Assembly (NCBI GenBank): GCA_023818965.1
Contig: JAMWCD010000009.1
Coordinates: forward strand, 23,611-87,610
From: Candidatus Omnitrophota bacterium
GTDB taxonomy: Bacteria; Ratteibacteria; UBA8468; B48-G9; DTJG01
Direction of reading: 5' to 3'
Length of the DNA: 64,000 nt
Below are positions 55,594 through 63,743 of this stretch, piece after piece. Numbering within the stretch: the stretch's first letter is position 1; each line of letters opens with the position of its first letter. A program made the translations under genes and the position numbers. The notes under the pieces are model-generated. The model saw nothing but the letters and a program-made list of their open reading frames with translations. It was not told where the DNA came from and searched no databases.

Positions 55594-55920
55594 TGCCTCA
55601 TATAAGAATCTAAATGAAGTTTGATTAGTTGGCTTATTGAAAATTCAAAACAAAAATTTCTTCTTTTTCAATTTCCCCATTTTTGTAAATCCCCTTTCCA
55701 ATCCCTTTTTCATTTCCCACTTTCGCTTTCCCCCTTTGTAAAAGGGGGATTAAGGGGGATTTAAATCCACCCCAACCCTCCTTTAGAAAAGGGGGGAGAG
55801 CAAAGGGAGATTGAGTCTCTATTGTGTCGAAGGTGAGAAAAAATTTTAATTAGTTTTTTAATGAGGTAATTTGAACTCTTGACAAAAATTCTTGGAGGGG
55901 GTAGAATCAGGGTGTAGACC
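55594..55920 (+). repeat. Promoter-bearing dispersed repeat, family 1, copy C
   Basis: The element starts at TGCCTCATATAAGAATC (55594), contains C/G-run hairpins (CCCCCTTT/AAAGGGGG at 55730-55748) and a core from 55816 that ends with a TTGACA/TAGAAT promoter. Left arm and core are shared, with small differences, with 63713-64000; the core alone recurs at 62247-62352. It fills most of the gap between two divergent genes and points at the secreted protein gene at 55935. Bases 55463-55593 hold nothing recognisable. Confidence 0.85.
55879..55907 (+). promoter_or_regulatory. Promoter within repeat copy C
   Basis: TTGACA (55879-55884), a 17-base spacer and TAGAAT (55902-55907) make a strong sigma70-type promoter. 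Transcription would begin near 55914, 21 bases before the ATG at 55935, whose ribosome binding site GAGGAGGGA is also inside the conserved block. Confidence 0.8.
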
Positions 55921-55934
55921 ACAGAGGAGGGAAT

Positions 55935-58229
55935 ATGAACAAATTCTCCGGAGTATTTCCTCTGATACTATTATTTTTTTCCTTTCTTCATGCAGGTACG
56001 AACCAGTATTTCTCATACCAATCACCTGAGATTTTGCAGCAGGATATAACAGTTTCCATTATAGGACCAGGGACAATGCCATTAAAAGGTATGGGTACAG
56101 GGTTGTATGCAATTGTGAGTCCAGATAACATAGAGGGTACATATGATTGGGAAATTGTTATTGGAAGAGACAAAGTTGAGATTGAATATGAAGAAGGTCC
56201 CTGGGTATGGATAAAGCCGATAGAGGTAAGTGATACATCTAAAGACATCGTGGTGATGGTAGAATTCAGTCCGATAGACCCACTTATGGAACCAGTTTAT
56301 GATTTCATTTGGATGACAGTGTTTGATGTAGAGATAGTCAATGGAGAAGATATTTATTCAGAGACACCGATAGAGACAGAATTTTTCGCAGGAGAGAAAA
56401 AGGTATACAAAGCGAAGGTAAAGCCCGATGATTTCAGGTGGGACTACTGTGAATGGGTTTATCCTGAGTGGATACCCTGGACGAGATATGAACCTGAGAC
56501 GGAGTATTGTTATGTATATGGTGTATTACCTGGTTATGGTACATTAGAAGTACACATAAGGAAGGAGGATAGTTTTGAGCCAGCAGTAGACGGAATATCT
56601 TTTGGGATATACTCAGCCAATATCAGGATAAACGGGAAGGGAGAAGATAAAGAAGAAGGAACAGGGATATACATAGAGAAAGGGAAGATGGTACAGGTAG
56701 AGATAGGACCGAGTATGAAAGAGATAGGCAGTCCTGAATTTGTGGAGATGACAGGGCCCGGAGAAATACATTTCAAGATAGAACCTGTAGAAAAAGGAGA
56801 AAAGATTTCACTATGGGAATATGATGATGTGACAAACACATACATTCAGAGGCAATTTCCCTATACTTATAGTTGCACACCGAGCCAGCAAAATCCATTT
56901 TTATCAAAGACAAACCTGTACATAAAGGGGGAACAGGTATCAGAATCAAATCAGGATATAAAACTTATTTTAAAAGGATACAAGTTGAGTGAAAGAGAAA
57001 CGACAGCGGTAGATACAGTGATAATCACAGTATTCAGGATAGATGTAAAATTAGCAGATATGGATGAAGGTGTGGAAGATCAAACAGGATTATATTTACG
57101 ATTGAATGACGACGATGATGACAGTGATACAGAAATAGACAACCAGGATAACAAAGTGATAGGAGAAGATGACCTGGTTAGATTAGAGATTTCCTGTGAA
57201 CCTGGAGATTTACCTGGTAATTTTACTTTATCCTGGGGAAACAATATAAAATTATGGGAAAGGACAGAGAAAGAGACAGAAATCACACAGAGCCAGTACA
57301 CATCAGAACAACTTCCAGAGACCTGTTATGTAGAAGGATATAATGTGAGCAATACAATCAAGGATACAGAGATAAAACTTTCCTATCAAGCCCCGGATGA
57401 TACACAAGCAGAAGATAAAGCAAAAATAACAGTATATGCGGTAGAGCTGACCGGTCCTCAAGATGTTGTTGTGGGAGAGCAGTTCGGACTAACAATTACA
57501 TTATCTCCTCCAATTAACACCAATGCTACAATAAGCAGAGTCAAAGGAACAAGTTACAATGAAACATACAGGACTGAGAAATACTGGAATGGTTCTGGAG
57601 ATTTACTCACCACTGACACCTATATTCATAGATTCGGAATAAAACTTCCAGAACCACCAACAATCGGTTTTGTTAACTCAGTCTCTATTTTAATAACTCA
57701 ATATTCATTAGAGGATTTTTCACTAAAAGTAGAGATTGATGCTTTTGGAGGTGCGATAAAAAATTATGTAGCCACGAAAGAACATGTATGGATGAGGGTT
57801 AAATCGACTTACTTTCGTACTGACTTCGAAGATGAAGGTGTTGACTGGCCGGGCTATTTTTTTAACAATCTTCCCAGAGTCGCACTTCCTTATGGAGTAC
57901 CAAGTTTGATGAATACATATGTAATTTTAACTGAAGACATTAGTTCTGATACCAAAGTAGAAGCCAAGGTAAGGGATAGAGGACCATGGTTTCCTTTTGG
58001 TTCGTATTATCCGAAGGACAATAACTGGTACAATGATTATTGGGACGATGCAGGTTGGAAGCATCTGGCAGGTTTTATGGTTGGATTGATTAGAGCTGGC
58101 GACACCAAATATTATTCAATAAACGGCGCGGGAATAGATTTGTCTGAAGGTTCCATTAAAGGATTAAGAGGGCAAAACTATAACCCTAACAACTGGCCAA
58201 ATCCACATATTTATTGGAGGTTTAAATGA
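55935..58229 (+). CDS. Modular secreted protein with constant cassette and unique C-terminus
   Basis: A 764-residue exported protein: signal peptide (MNKFSGVFPLILLFFSFLHA), several Ig-like beta domains (about 30-365), then an acidic cassette (about 366-500, RIDVKLADMDEG ... LRLNDDDDDSDTEIDNQDNK, possibly Ca2+ binding, through ISCEPGDLPGNFTLSWG) and a different C-terminal part (about 501-764) rich in Tyr and Trp (YNDYWDDAGWKHLAGFMVGL; PNNWPNPHIYWRFK). The cassette DNA (57029-57433) is repeated downstream. GAGGAGGG precedes the ATG. The exported gene that follows overlaps it by four bases. Constant front with variable tip recalls polymorphic effectors, but no toxin domain is recognised here. 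Confidence 0.72.
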   Translation: MNKFSGVFPLILLFFSFLHAGTNQYFSYQSPEILQQDITVSIIGPGTMPLKGMGTGLYAIVSPDNIEGTYDWEIVIGRDKVEIEYEEGPWVWIKPIEVSDTSKDIVVMVEFSPIDPLMEPVYDFIWMTVFDVEIVNGEDIYSETPIETEFFAGEKKVYKAKVKPDDFRWDYCEWVYPEWIPWTRYEPETEYCYVYGVLPGYGTLEVHIRKEDSFEPAVDGISFGIYSANIRINGKGEDKEEGTGIYIEKGKMVQVEIGPSMKEIGSPEFVEMTGPGEIHFKIEPVEKGEKISLWEYDDVTNTYIQRQFPYTYSCTPSQQNPFLSKTNLYIKGEQVSESNQDIKLILKGYKLSERETTAVDTVIITVFRIDVKLADMDEGVEDQTGLYLRLNDDDDDSDTEIDNQDNKVIGEDDLVRLEISCEPGDLPGNFTLSWGNNIKLWERTEKETEITQSQYTSEQLPETCYVEGYNVSNTIKDTEIKLSYQAPDDTQAEDKAKITVYAVELTGPQDVVVGEQFGLTITLSPPINTNATISRVKGTSYNETYRTEKYWNGSGDLLTTDTYIHRFGIKLPEPPTIGFVNSVSILITQYSLEDFSLKVEIDAFGGAIKNYVATKEHVWMRVKSTYFRTDFEDEGVDWPGYFFNNLPRVALPYGVPSLMNTYVILTEDISSDTKVEAKVRDRGPWFPFGSYYPKDNNWYNDYWDDAGWKHLAGFMVGLIRAGDTKYYSINGAGIDLSEGSIKGLRGQNYNPNNWPNPHIYWRFK
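57029..57433 (+). repeat. 405-bp intragenic cassette, copy 1
   Basis: This block encodes the acidic DDDDDSD module of the 764-residue protein. It is repeated at 59396-59800 with one difference that I can see (A at 57352 versus G at 59719, changing Asn to Ser). Sequence on either side is unrelated between the two copies. Such near-identity points to a recent duplication or gene conversion. Confidence 0.92.
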
Positions 58230-59011
58230 ATAAAACAAGAAGTTTGGATTTGAGAACGAAACAGATGTGTTTGATAATAGTGATTTTGTCCCTTTTTAAT
58301 TGTTCAACCGTGATTCCTTTTTCTGATGAGGAAATTCTAAAATTTCTACCTTCTGGTTCCAGAATTGCAGAGATACCTGTCCGTTTGATTAAGACCAAAG
58401 AGAAAGATGCCATTAAAACAAGGACAGAAATGAGAAAGGGAATTATTTACGCAGACCTTACGAAAGACGGAAAGGATGAAGTGATTGTAGCATATTATAG
58501 ACCACCTCACGATTATATGGAGATAAAAAATGGAGTAAAGATTACCAATGAAAGCTTTTTTGAAAGGGCAAGGGTAGTGGTTTTTGATCAAGCATTCAAG
58601 AAAATATGGGAGAGTGATGGTTGGGGAAATATTTTTGGTATAAACTTTCTACCTACCAGTTCAGATAAAGAAAATTTAGAAGTTCCCTGGTATATTTTTG
58701 GAGTCAAAGATATAGATGATGATGGGTATTTAGAATTAGGCTTCTCAAGGAAGGGATATAATGCGATGGGAGACAAAGTGGAATTTTGGGGATGGGATGG
58801 AAAGGAATTTATCCAGAAACTTGTTTCCGCCGGCGAACTCTTTTTCTCCAAAGAAAAAAATACTGCTGTGGTCGTGAGTAAAAGTTATTATGCAGGTGAA
58901 GCTTGGATAGTCAAATACATGTATGACCGGAACAAAAACAAATTCTGTGAGGTTTTCAGAAAAACAATGTCCTTACCTGAATATCTGAAATTAAATAACT
59001 CTGGTTCATGA
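58226..59011 (+). CDS. Exported lipoprotein-like protein coupled to the modular gene
   Basis: A 261-residue protein with a signal-type helix (about 12-27, MCLIIVILSLFNC) ending in Cys, a possible but non-canonical lipidation site. The body is mixed alpha/beta with ADLTKDGKDEVIVAYYRPPH and GVKDIDDDGYLELGFSRKG, a pattern of FG-GAP/VCBS-like calcium-loop segments. Its ATG overlaps the stop of the modular gene (ATGA) and uses GGAGG within that gene, so the two proteins are made together. A protective or partner role for the upstream protein is plausible but unproven. Confidence 0.68.
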   Translation: MNKTRSLDLRTKQMCLIIVILSLFNCSTVIPFSDEEILKFLPSGSRIAEIPVRLIKTKEKDAIKTRTEMRKGIIYADLTKDGKDEVIVAYYRPPHDYMEIKNGVKITNESFFERARVVVFDQAFKKIWESDGWGNIFGINFLPTSSDKENLEVPWYIFGVKDIDDDGYLELGFSRKGYNAMGDKVEFWGWDGKEFIQKLVSAGELFFSKEKNTAVVVSKSYYAGEAWIVKYMYDRNKNKFCEVFRKTMSLPEYLKLNNSGS

Positions 59012-59027
59012 CGGATCTCTGTGGTAA

Positions 59028-59390
59028 AGATTGGGAACCAATCGACCCGAGCCCTGTAAAGATCCTGCAGGGATAGTTTCAGATGACAGTATTCATAGAG
59101 GAATTACACAGGTTGAAACATGTGCTGGGAAAAATCCATCAGATCAGTATTGCTATCAGGTAATAGACGATGTAATATATTTTTGAACACGGTGGAGTGC
59201 TGAAAATGACTCTGGTGGGAATTCATTTGAACCATATTATAATTTTGGTGATGGGCAGAAAGCAACATGTATTGAATCATCATATCACCATAGCACAAAA
59301 TTACATAATACAAACACAGGAAGCTACATAGTGGCAGTGACAGTAAAAAGGAAAAAAGTCCAGGGTCCAGGGTAAACAGCAACCTGCCTT
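59028..59390 (+). pseudogene. Broken 5' part of the second modular gene (PKD-like remnant)
   Basis: In the frame of the gene that begins at 59391, this segment reads as protein with two stops: TGA at 59184-59186 and TAA at 59373-59375. Between them is a PKD-like domain (FEPYYNFGDGQKATCIESSY ... SYIVAVTVKRK). The TAA follows a small tandem duplication of GTCCAGG. No signal peptide or start remains. It shows that the downstream gene once began further upstream. Confidence 0.7.
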
Positions 59391-61103
59391 GTGAGAGTAT
59401 TCAGGATAGATGTAAAATTAGCAGATATGGATGAAGGTGTGGAAGATCAAACAGGATTATATTTACGATTGAATGACGACGATGATGACAGTGATACAGA
59501 AATAGACAACCAGGATAACAAAGTGATAGGAGAAGATGACCTGGTTAGATTAGAGATTTCCTGTGAACCTGGAGATTTACCTGGTAATTTTACTTTATCC
59601 TGGGGAAACAATATAAAATTATGGGAAAGGACAGAGAAAGAGACAGAAATCACACAGAGCCAGTACACATCAGAACAACTTCCAGAGACCTGTTATGTAG
59701 AAGGATATAATGTGAGCAGTACAATCAAGGATACAGAGATAAAACTTTCCTATCAAGCCCCGGATGATACACAAGCAGAAGATAAAGCAAAAATAACAGT
59801 GTGGAATATAAAATTTAACGACCCTGTAATTACTCAATATATACCCAGGCCTGAGACAGGTAATCCCTATTATATTGTAGAAGCCCAAATGAATCCACCG
59901 GATGCATTTGATGGTAAACTTTACTGGACATGGCAGGACCCATCACCATCAAATACTGGCCAAAATCCGCAAGGAGGATTTTTCCAACAATATATTGAAA
60001 ATGGTTATATCTGGAATTTAAATATTAGCGACCCAAATCACCCCTTTTCTATTCCACATCCTCAAACAGGAGTAGTCAAGTGTAAGTTTTATCTTCCCAA
60101 TGGAGCAGGAGACGATGGAAAGGTTGTTGTGAGCACACAACCCAATGGAAAGGGAGAAAAAGCGATTTCTGGCATTATAACAGTAGTTGAAGTAAAGATA
60201 GAAACACAGGATTGTGATGAAATTCAGGTGCAAAGAGTCAATACAAGTAGTTTCATCTGGGAGGCAATACCATTTAAAATCACCTATGACATCCTTCCTT
60301 CAAGTGGCTGGACTCCTGATGAAGTAATATTGAAAATTTTTGATTCCAGTGATAATGTTGTTTTCGCCAAAAATCTTTCCAACTTCCCAGGAAATAATCA
60401 GATATACAACTGGGATGGGAAGGACAATTCAGGGCAACTGGTAATATATGGTAATTACAAAGCAAAAATAAAAGTAAAAAAGAACAATTCAACAATGGAG
60501 ACAGAAGAATATCAGTTTACAGTTTATCAGATAAATCAGGGAAATACGGTTTATTACGATTTAGACAAAGGTCCGATCTATAATCAACATGCTGGTTTGA
60601 TTTATTCCTATACTGGAGGTAATACATTAAGCGAATTACAAGATGACGGAAATTATAAAATTTGTGAAGTTCAAGGACCGGATTCTGTTGTAGGAACGGA
60701 TAGAACACTTTATCAATTCAAAACATATTCTATTTTCCGTGGGATATGGACATCCTCATATTTACCGAATGATATCTTTCAAAACAGACAGACACGAGCA
60801 CAAATTATTCGGAATGCAACTCAATTAATAGGAAAGCCGTATGTTAGGAAAGTAGAAGTTCACGATGTTTTGATTCCTAATGGTACCTTGGATGGTACAA
60901 TTGATGATATTTTACGATTGAGATGTGACGGGGTCCCGGAGGTTTCTTATGAGAATTCAGCGGATAGACTTTTTGGTGATGACCAGCGCTGGAATATAAT
61001 GTTAAACCAGGAAAATTTGGACTACCATAACCACTATTGCACACCGCTGAACCAGATGCTACAAAGTATCCCAAGTGTTTTATATTTACCGTATTCACAA
61101 TAG
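59391..61103 (+). CDS. Modular protein lacking signal peptide, with FlgD-like Ig and NlpC/P60-like C-terminus
   Basis: A 570-residue frame from a GTG without ribosome binding site. Order: acidic constant cassette (3-137), Ig-like domains, a FlgD-type Ig domain (about 300-385, YNWDGKDNSGQLVIYGNYKA), and a C-terminal region (about 405-570) that looks like an NlpC/P60-type cysteine peptidase: HAGLIYSYTG, RNATQLIGKPYVRKVE, RCDGVPEVSYE (candidate nucleophile Cys) and DYHNHYCTPLNQM (candidate His). Because stops interrupt its upstream part, it is probably a 5'-truncated pseudogene or a silent cassette. The amidase reading is from motif shape only. A separate exported gene follows 14 bases later. 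Confidence 0.6.
   Translation: MRVFRIDVKLADMDEGVEDQTGLYLRLNDDDDDSDTEIDNQDNKVIGEDDLVRLEISCEPGDLPGNFTLSWGNNIKLWERTEKETEITQSQYTSEQLPETCYVEGYNVSSTIKDTEIKLSYQAPDDTQAEDKAKITVWNIKFNDPVITQYIPRPETGNPYYIVEAQMNPPDAFDGKLYWTWQDPSPSNTGQNPQGGFFQQYIENGYIWNLNISDPNHPFSIPHPQTGVVKCKFYLPNGAGDDGKVVVSTQPNGKGEKAISGIITVVEVKIETQDCDEIQVQRVNTSSFIWEAIPFKITYDILPSSGWTPDEVILKIFDSSDNVVFAKNLSNFPGNNQIYNWDGKDNSGQLVIYGNYKAKIKVKKNNSTMETEEYQFTVYQINQGNTVYYDLDKGPIYNQHAGLIYSYTGGNTLSELQDDGNYKICEVQGPDSVVGTDRTLYQFKTYSIFRGIWTSSYLPNDIFQNRQTRAQIIRNATQLIGKPYVRKVEVHDVLIPNGTLDGTIDDILRLRCDGVPEVSYENSADRLFGDDQRWNIMLNQENLDYHNHYCTPLNQMLQSIPSVLYLPYSQ
59396..59800 (+). repeat. 405-bp intragenic cassette, copy 2
   Basis: Second copy of the block at 57029-57433, one visible base different, in the same orientation 2367 bases further on. 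The shared region starts six bases after the GTG at 59391 and ends inside the codon after KITV, where the two proteins become unrelated. Confidence 0.92.
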
Positions 61104-61117
61104 AAACAGGAGGGAAA

Positions 61118-62026
61118 ATGTGCAGGATGATTTTACTAAGTTTGATTAGTATTTTATCATTAAGTTCTTTGGGAGTTCACTGTGAAAAAGAAGATAAAAA
61201 AATTCCACTTGATTCAAAATTTGAACAACAAATCTTGACCACACCAGAAGAACAGCAAAAATACCAGAAGTTAAAAGAATACAAAGAAAAGTTGGTGAAT
61301 GTAATAGGAGAATATACAGATTATGTGCAAAAAAGTTTTGAGCTAAACGAGCCGATTGATAAAGAAAAAGTGGAACAATATAAAAAACAAATAAGTAAAT
61401 ATGAGAAGGAATATACTGAGAAATTGAAAGAATTTTTCAATTTTATCGGACCGGAGAAAGTTTTTCTTTGGGCGATTGAGGTTGATAAAACAGAACCAGA
61501 AGCAAGTGGGTGGATATTATTTTATGGTGGACTCTCGGACTGGAAAACTAACCCACAGGCCTTTTTAAATAGTTATATTTATTTTAATAAATATCGCGAA
61601 AGAATGAGTGAAAAATTTAAAAATGATACAGAAGAAAGTATATATGATTTCACAAGTAAAACTATGACTTTAGAGCAAGAAAAAGGTACCATAAATGAAG
61701 CCATAAAATTTTTAAGCAATCCTAAAAATCAACAAGAATATAAAGTGATTACAATGCAATTTTTGTGGGATGTATGGAATGTTTTTTGGACAAGAGTGGA
61801 AAAAATGGATAAAAAGAGCGAAATATACGAAGAGATGAATAAACAAGTTCTTCGGATTATTGAGACAGCCTCACAGTTTAACCAGGATGTAGTACTGGCA
61901 CCAAAAGTTGAGGAATTGCTGGAGAAATTCAAAGGAATTTACACAAAAGAAGAATTACCTGAGGATTTTAAGAATTCACCATCTTACTTAACGGTTTCAC
62001 AAATTTTGAAGACATACATCAGGTAA
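61118..62026 (+). CDS. Exported helical protein following the second modular gene
   Basis: A 302-residue protein with signal peptide (MCRMILLSLISILSLSSLGV then HC, a weak lipobox) and an almost wholly helical, Lys/Glu-rich body (YQKLKEYKEKLVNVIGEYTD; PIDKEKVEQYKKQISKYEKE). AGGAGGG precedes the ATG; a longer frame from 61037 would overlap the previous gene and has no such site. No family is recognised. Its position matches that of the lipoprotein after the first modular gene, although the two are unrelated in sequence, as expected if each partners its own upstream C-terminus. Confidence 0.66.
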   Translation: MCRMILLSLISILSLSSLGVHCEKEDKKIPLDSKFEQQILTTPEEQQKYQKLKEYKEKLVNVIGEYTDYVQKSFELNEPIDKEKVEQYKKQISKYEKEYTEKLKEFFNFIGPEKVFLWAIEVDKTEPEASGWILFYGGLSDWKTNPQAFLNSYIYFNKYRERMSEKFKNDTEESIYDFTSKTMTLEQEKGTINEAIKFLSNPKNQQEYKVITMQFLWDVWNVFWTRVEKMDKKSEIYEEMNKQVLRIIETASQFNQDVVLAPKVEELLEKFKGIYTKEELPEDFKNSPSYLTVSQILKTYIR

Positions 62027-62068
62027 TGGGAAGCAGCCAGTTCCATCGGCAGGGCGGTAATCGAGCTG

Positions 62069-62125
62069 CAAGTGGCTGGATTCCTGCTGAAGTAATATTG
62101 AAAATTCCCAAGAAAAATAATCACA
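62069..62125 (+). pseudogene. Fragment of a modular-gene C-terminal domain
   Basis: CAAGTGGCTGGATTCCTG and the following bases to 62106 match 60301-60338 (the FlgD-like domain of the second modular gene) with two visible differences, then jump to a piece like 60385-60405. This is a decayed, internally deleted copy. The rest of the gap 62027-62246 holds nothing recognisable. Confidence 0.65.
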
Positions 62126-62246
62126 TAACCTATTGTATTCTGTCTTACTGGTAAACTCATCAAGAATTTTATTTTTCTCCTTCTTATCAGATTTTCCTGT
62201 ACCTCATCACTACCTGTTTACTTGTCGTTCCCTCACTTCCTTTTTT

Positions 62247-62352
62247 TCTCTATTGTGTCAAGGATGAGAAAAAATTTCAATTAGTTTTTTAATGAGATAA
62301 TTTGAACTCTTGACAAAAATTCGTGGGGAGGGGTAGAATCAGGGTGTAGACC
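62247..62352 (+). repeat. Promoter-bearing dispersed repeat, family 1, copy D (core only)
   Basis: The conserved core, beginning TCTCTATTGTGTC and ending with the promoter and AGGGTGTAGACC, is present without the left C/G-run arm found in copies C and E. It lies directly before the gene at 62368. Loss of the arm shows that core and arm can separate. Confidence 0.82.
62310..62339 (+). promoter_or_regulatory. Promoter within repeat copy D
   Basis: TTGACA (62310-62315) and TAGAAT (62334-62339) with an 18-base spacer. The -10 box to ATG distance (28 bases) is nearly the same as in copy C (27 bases), and a purine-rich site GGGGTAGGGA lies before the ATG. Confidence 0.75.
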
Positions 62353-62367
62353 AAGGGGTAGGGAAAA

Positions 62368-63552
62368 ATGTTTTTTGATAAACCAGTAACTGAAATAAAA
62401 AATAAGACAAACATTTTCAATTTCTTTAATAAACTTTTGTTTTTAGCAACTATGGAATTTATTTTACATAATACTTTTTTATTCTCAGAAATGTTAAAAT
62501 CTGTGCATCTTTTTTCTTTATTTTATGGAACAGAACCCCGAAACATTGGCTTGAAACTTGTTCCTTTACCAACACCCGGGAAAATGTTGGAAGGAGAAGA
62601 AATTTATGAAAATTCCTTGGGCCCTACTGATTTTGCAATTGGTTTTGATGGAAGTATATATATAGCGGATACAGTAAATGAAAAAATCAAAAAATTTAGT
62701 ATGAAGGGCGAGTTATTATTTATAAGTTCAGCAAAATTAGCAGGTTTAAAGAATATTTGTGTTGATTCAAAAGGAAATATTTTAGTGGTACAACAATTAA
62801 ACAACAAATTAAAATTTCTTTTATTAACCATAAAAGATGGGAAAGAAGAAATAAATGAAATCCTATTACCAGATGAATTAAAAGAAGATACCTCAATATC
62901 TGAATGCTTTTCTACCTCTAAAGGATTTATATTTATCTGTAACCCAAAATATTATTACAGAATAGGCCCTGATTTTAAAAACATTGAAAAGTTTGAAAGT
63001 GCGGGTTATTATTGTTCACCCTATTTATTATCTCATGACCTTTATTACTCTTATAAATTTGAAAAATCAGGAACTAAAGAACTAATCAGAATTTTTCATA
63101 TAGACGGCAAAAAGACAGAGATATTACTTGATATTTTCAGACCTTTATTTATATCTATAAGAAAAGAAACAGGAGAAGAATTAAAAAGAGTTACCATCTT
63201 TTCAAAAGATTTTGAAGAAGAAAAAAGATATCCACTGGATTTACATGTAGTGAAAACTGACGAAAGGGGGCATTTTTATATATTGAAACAACCTCTAGAA
63301 ATACGCTGGATATCTTTAAGAAAAGATAAACTATTTGGTGTATTACAATCAACTGCTATTTTAGAATACGATAGAGATGGTAAGTTTGTTGAAGTGAGAG
63401 CAATTTTTAACGAATTTGGCCCAAGTTTTAAATTAGACCCAGAAGGCAATGTTTACTATTTAGATTTCAAGTCAGACCGAGTAGATGTAATGATGGCACC
63501 AGCACCAAAAATAGATTCTAAATTGAAAAAACGGGGGAGCGGAAAAAAATAG
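62368..63552 (+). CDS. Exported or membrane-anchored NHL/beta-propeller-like protein
   Basis: A 394-residue protein. The N-terminal 50 residues hold a hydrophobic stretch (FNFFNKLLFLATMEFILHNT) that may be a poor signal or anchor. The body has short propeller-type strands (GPTDFAIGFDGSIYIADTVN; GLKNICVDSKGNILVVQQLN; GPSFKLDPEGNVYYLDFKSD) typical of NHL or SMP-30-like repeats, ending in a basic tail (KRGSGKK). The start is set by the repeat-borne promoter and ribosome binding site. Its function is unknown; it shares no cassette with the two upstream modular genes. Confidence 0.65.
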   Translation: MFFDKPVTEIKNKTNIFNFFNKLLFLATMEFILHNTFLFSEMLKSVHLFSLFYGTEPRNIGLKLVPLPTPGKMLEGEEIYENSLGPTDFAIGFDGSIYIADTVNEKIKKFSMKGELLFISSAKLAGLKNICVDSKGNILVVQQLNNKLKFLLLTIKDGKEEINEILLPDELKEDTSISECFSTSKGFIFICNPKYYYRIGPDFKNIEKFESAGYYCSPYLLSHDLYYSYKFEKSGTKELIRIFHIDGKKTEILLDIFRPLFISIRKETGEELKRVTIFSKDFEEEKRYPLDLHVVKTDERGHFYILKQPLEIRWISLRKDKLFGVLQSTAILEYDRDGKFVEVRAIFNEFGPSFKLDPEGNVYYLDFKSDRVDVMMAPAPKIDSKLKKRGSGKK

Positions 63553-63584
63553 TCAGGTCTTGAATTTTATGTTACACTACTTCT

Positions 63585-63743
63585 ATGGTAAGACCAGTTC
63601 ATCTGGAATTTGAGGACGCACTCTATCATATAATCTCAAGGGGCAATGAAAAAAGAGGAATCACCCACAATCCAGCAAAAACCTGTCAATTGTCAAGAGT
63701 CGTCCGCCCGATTGCCTCATATAAGAATCTAAATGAAGTTTGA
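63585..63743 (+). pseudogene. Truncated RAYT-type (IS200-like) transposase
   Basis: The frame starts MVRPVHLEFEDALYHIISRG then NEKRGI, a near-textbook N-terminus of REP-associated tyrosine transposases (Y1 family). Homology stops at about residue 26 (63662). The sequence then runs through unrelated bases into the family 1 repeat at 63713 and ends at a TGA at 63743. The catalytic HUH and Tyr are missing, so it is inactive. Such enzymes mobilise palindromic intergenic repeats, which fits the repeats around it. Confidence 0.75.

Noticed and set aside
57080..57301. Identical 73-codon minus-strand frames inside both cassette copies (also 59447-59668)
   Set aside because: They are antisense shadows of the duplicated coding block; identity follows from the DNA duplication.
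59184..59186. TGA in the modular remnant read as an amino acid (recoding)
   Set aside because: TGA is the ordinary stop of many genes here (trkH, thrB-side genes, trpG, modular gene 1), and a TAA also interrupts the same frame, so decay is simpler.
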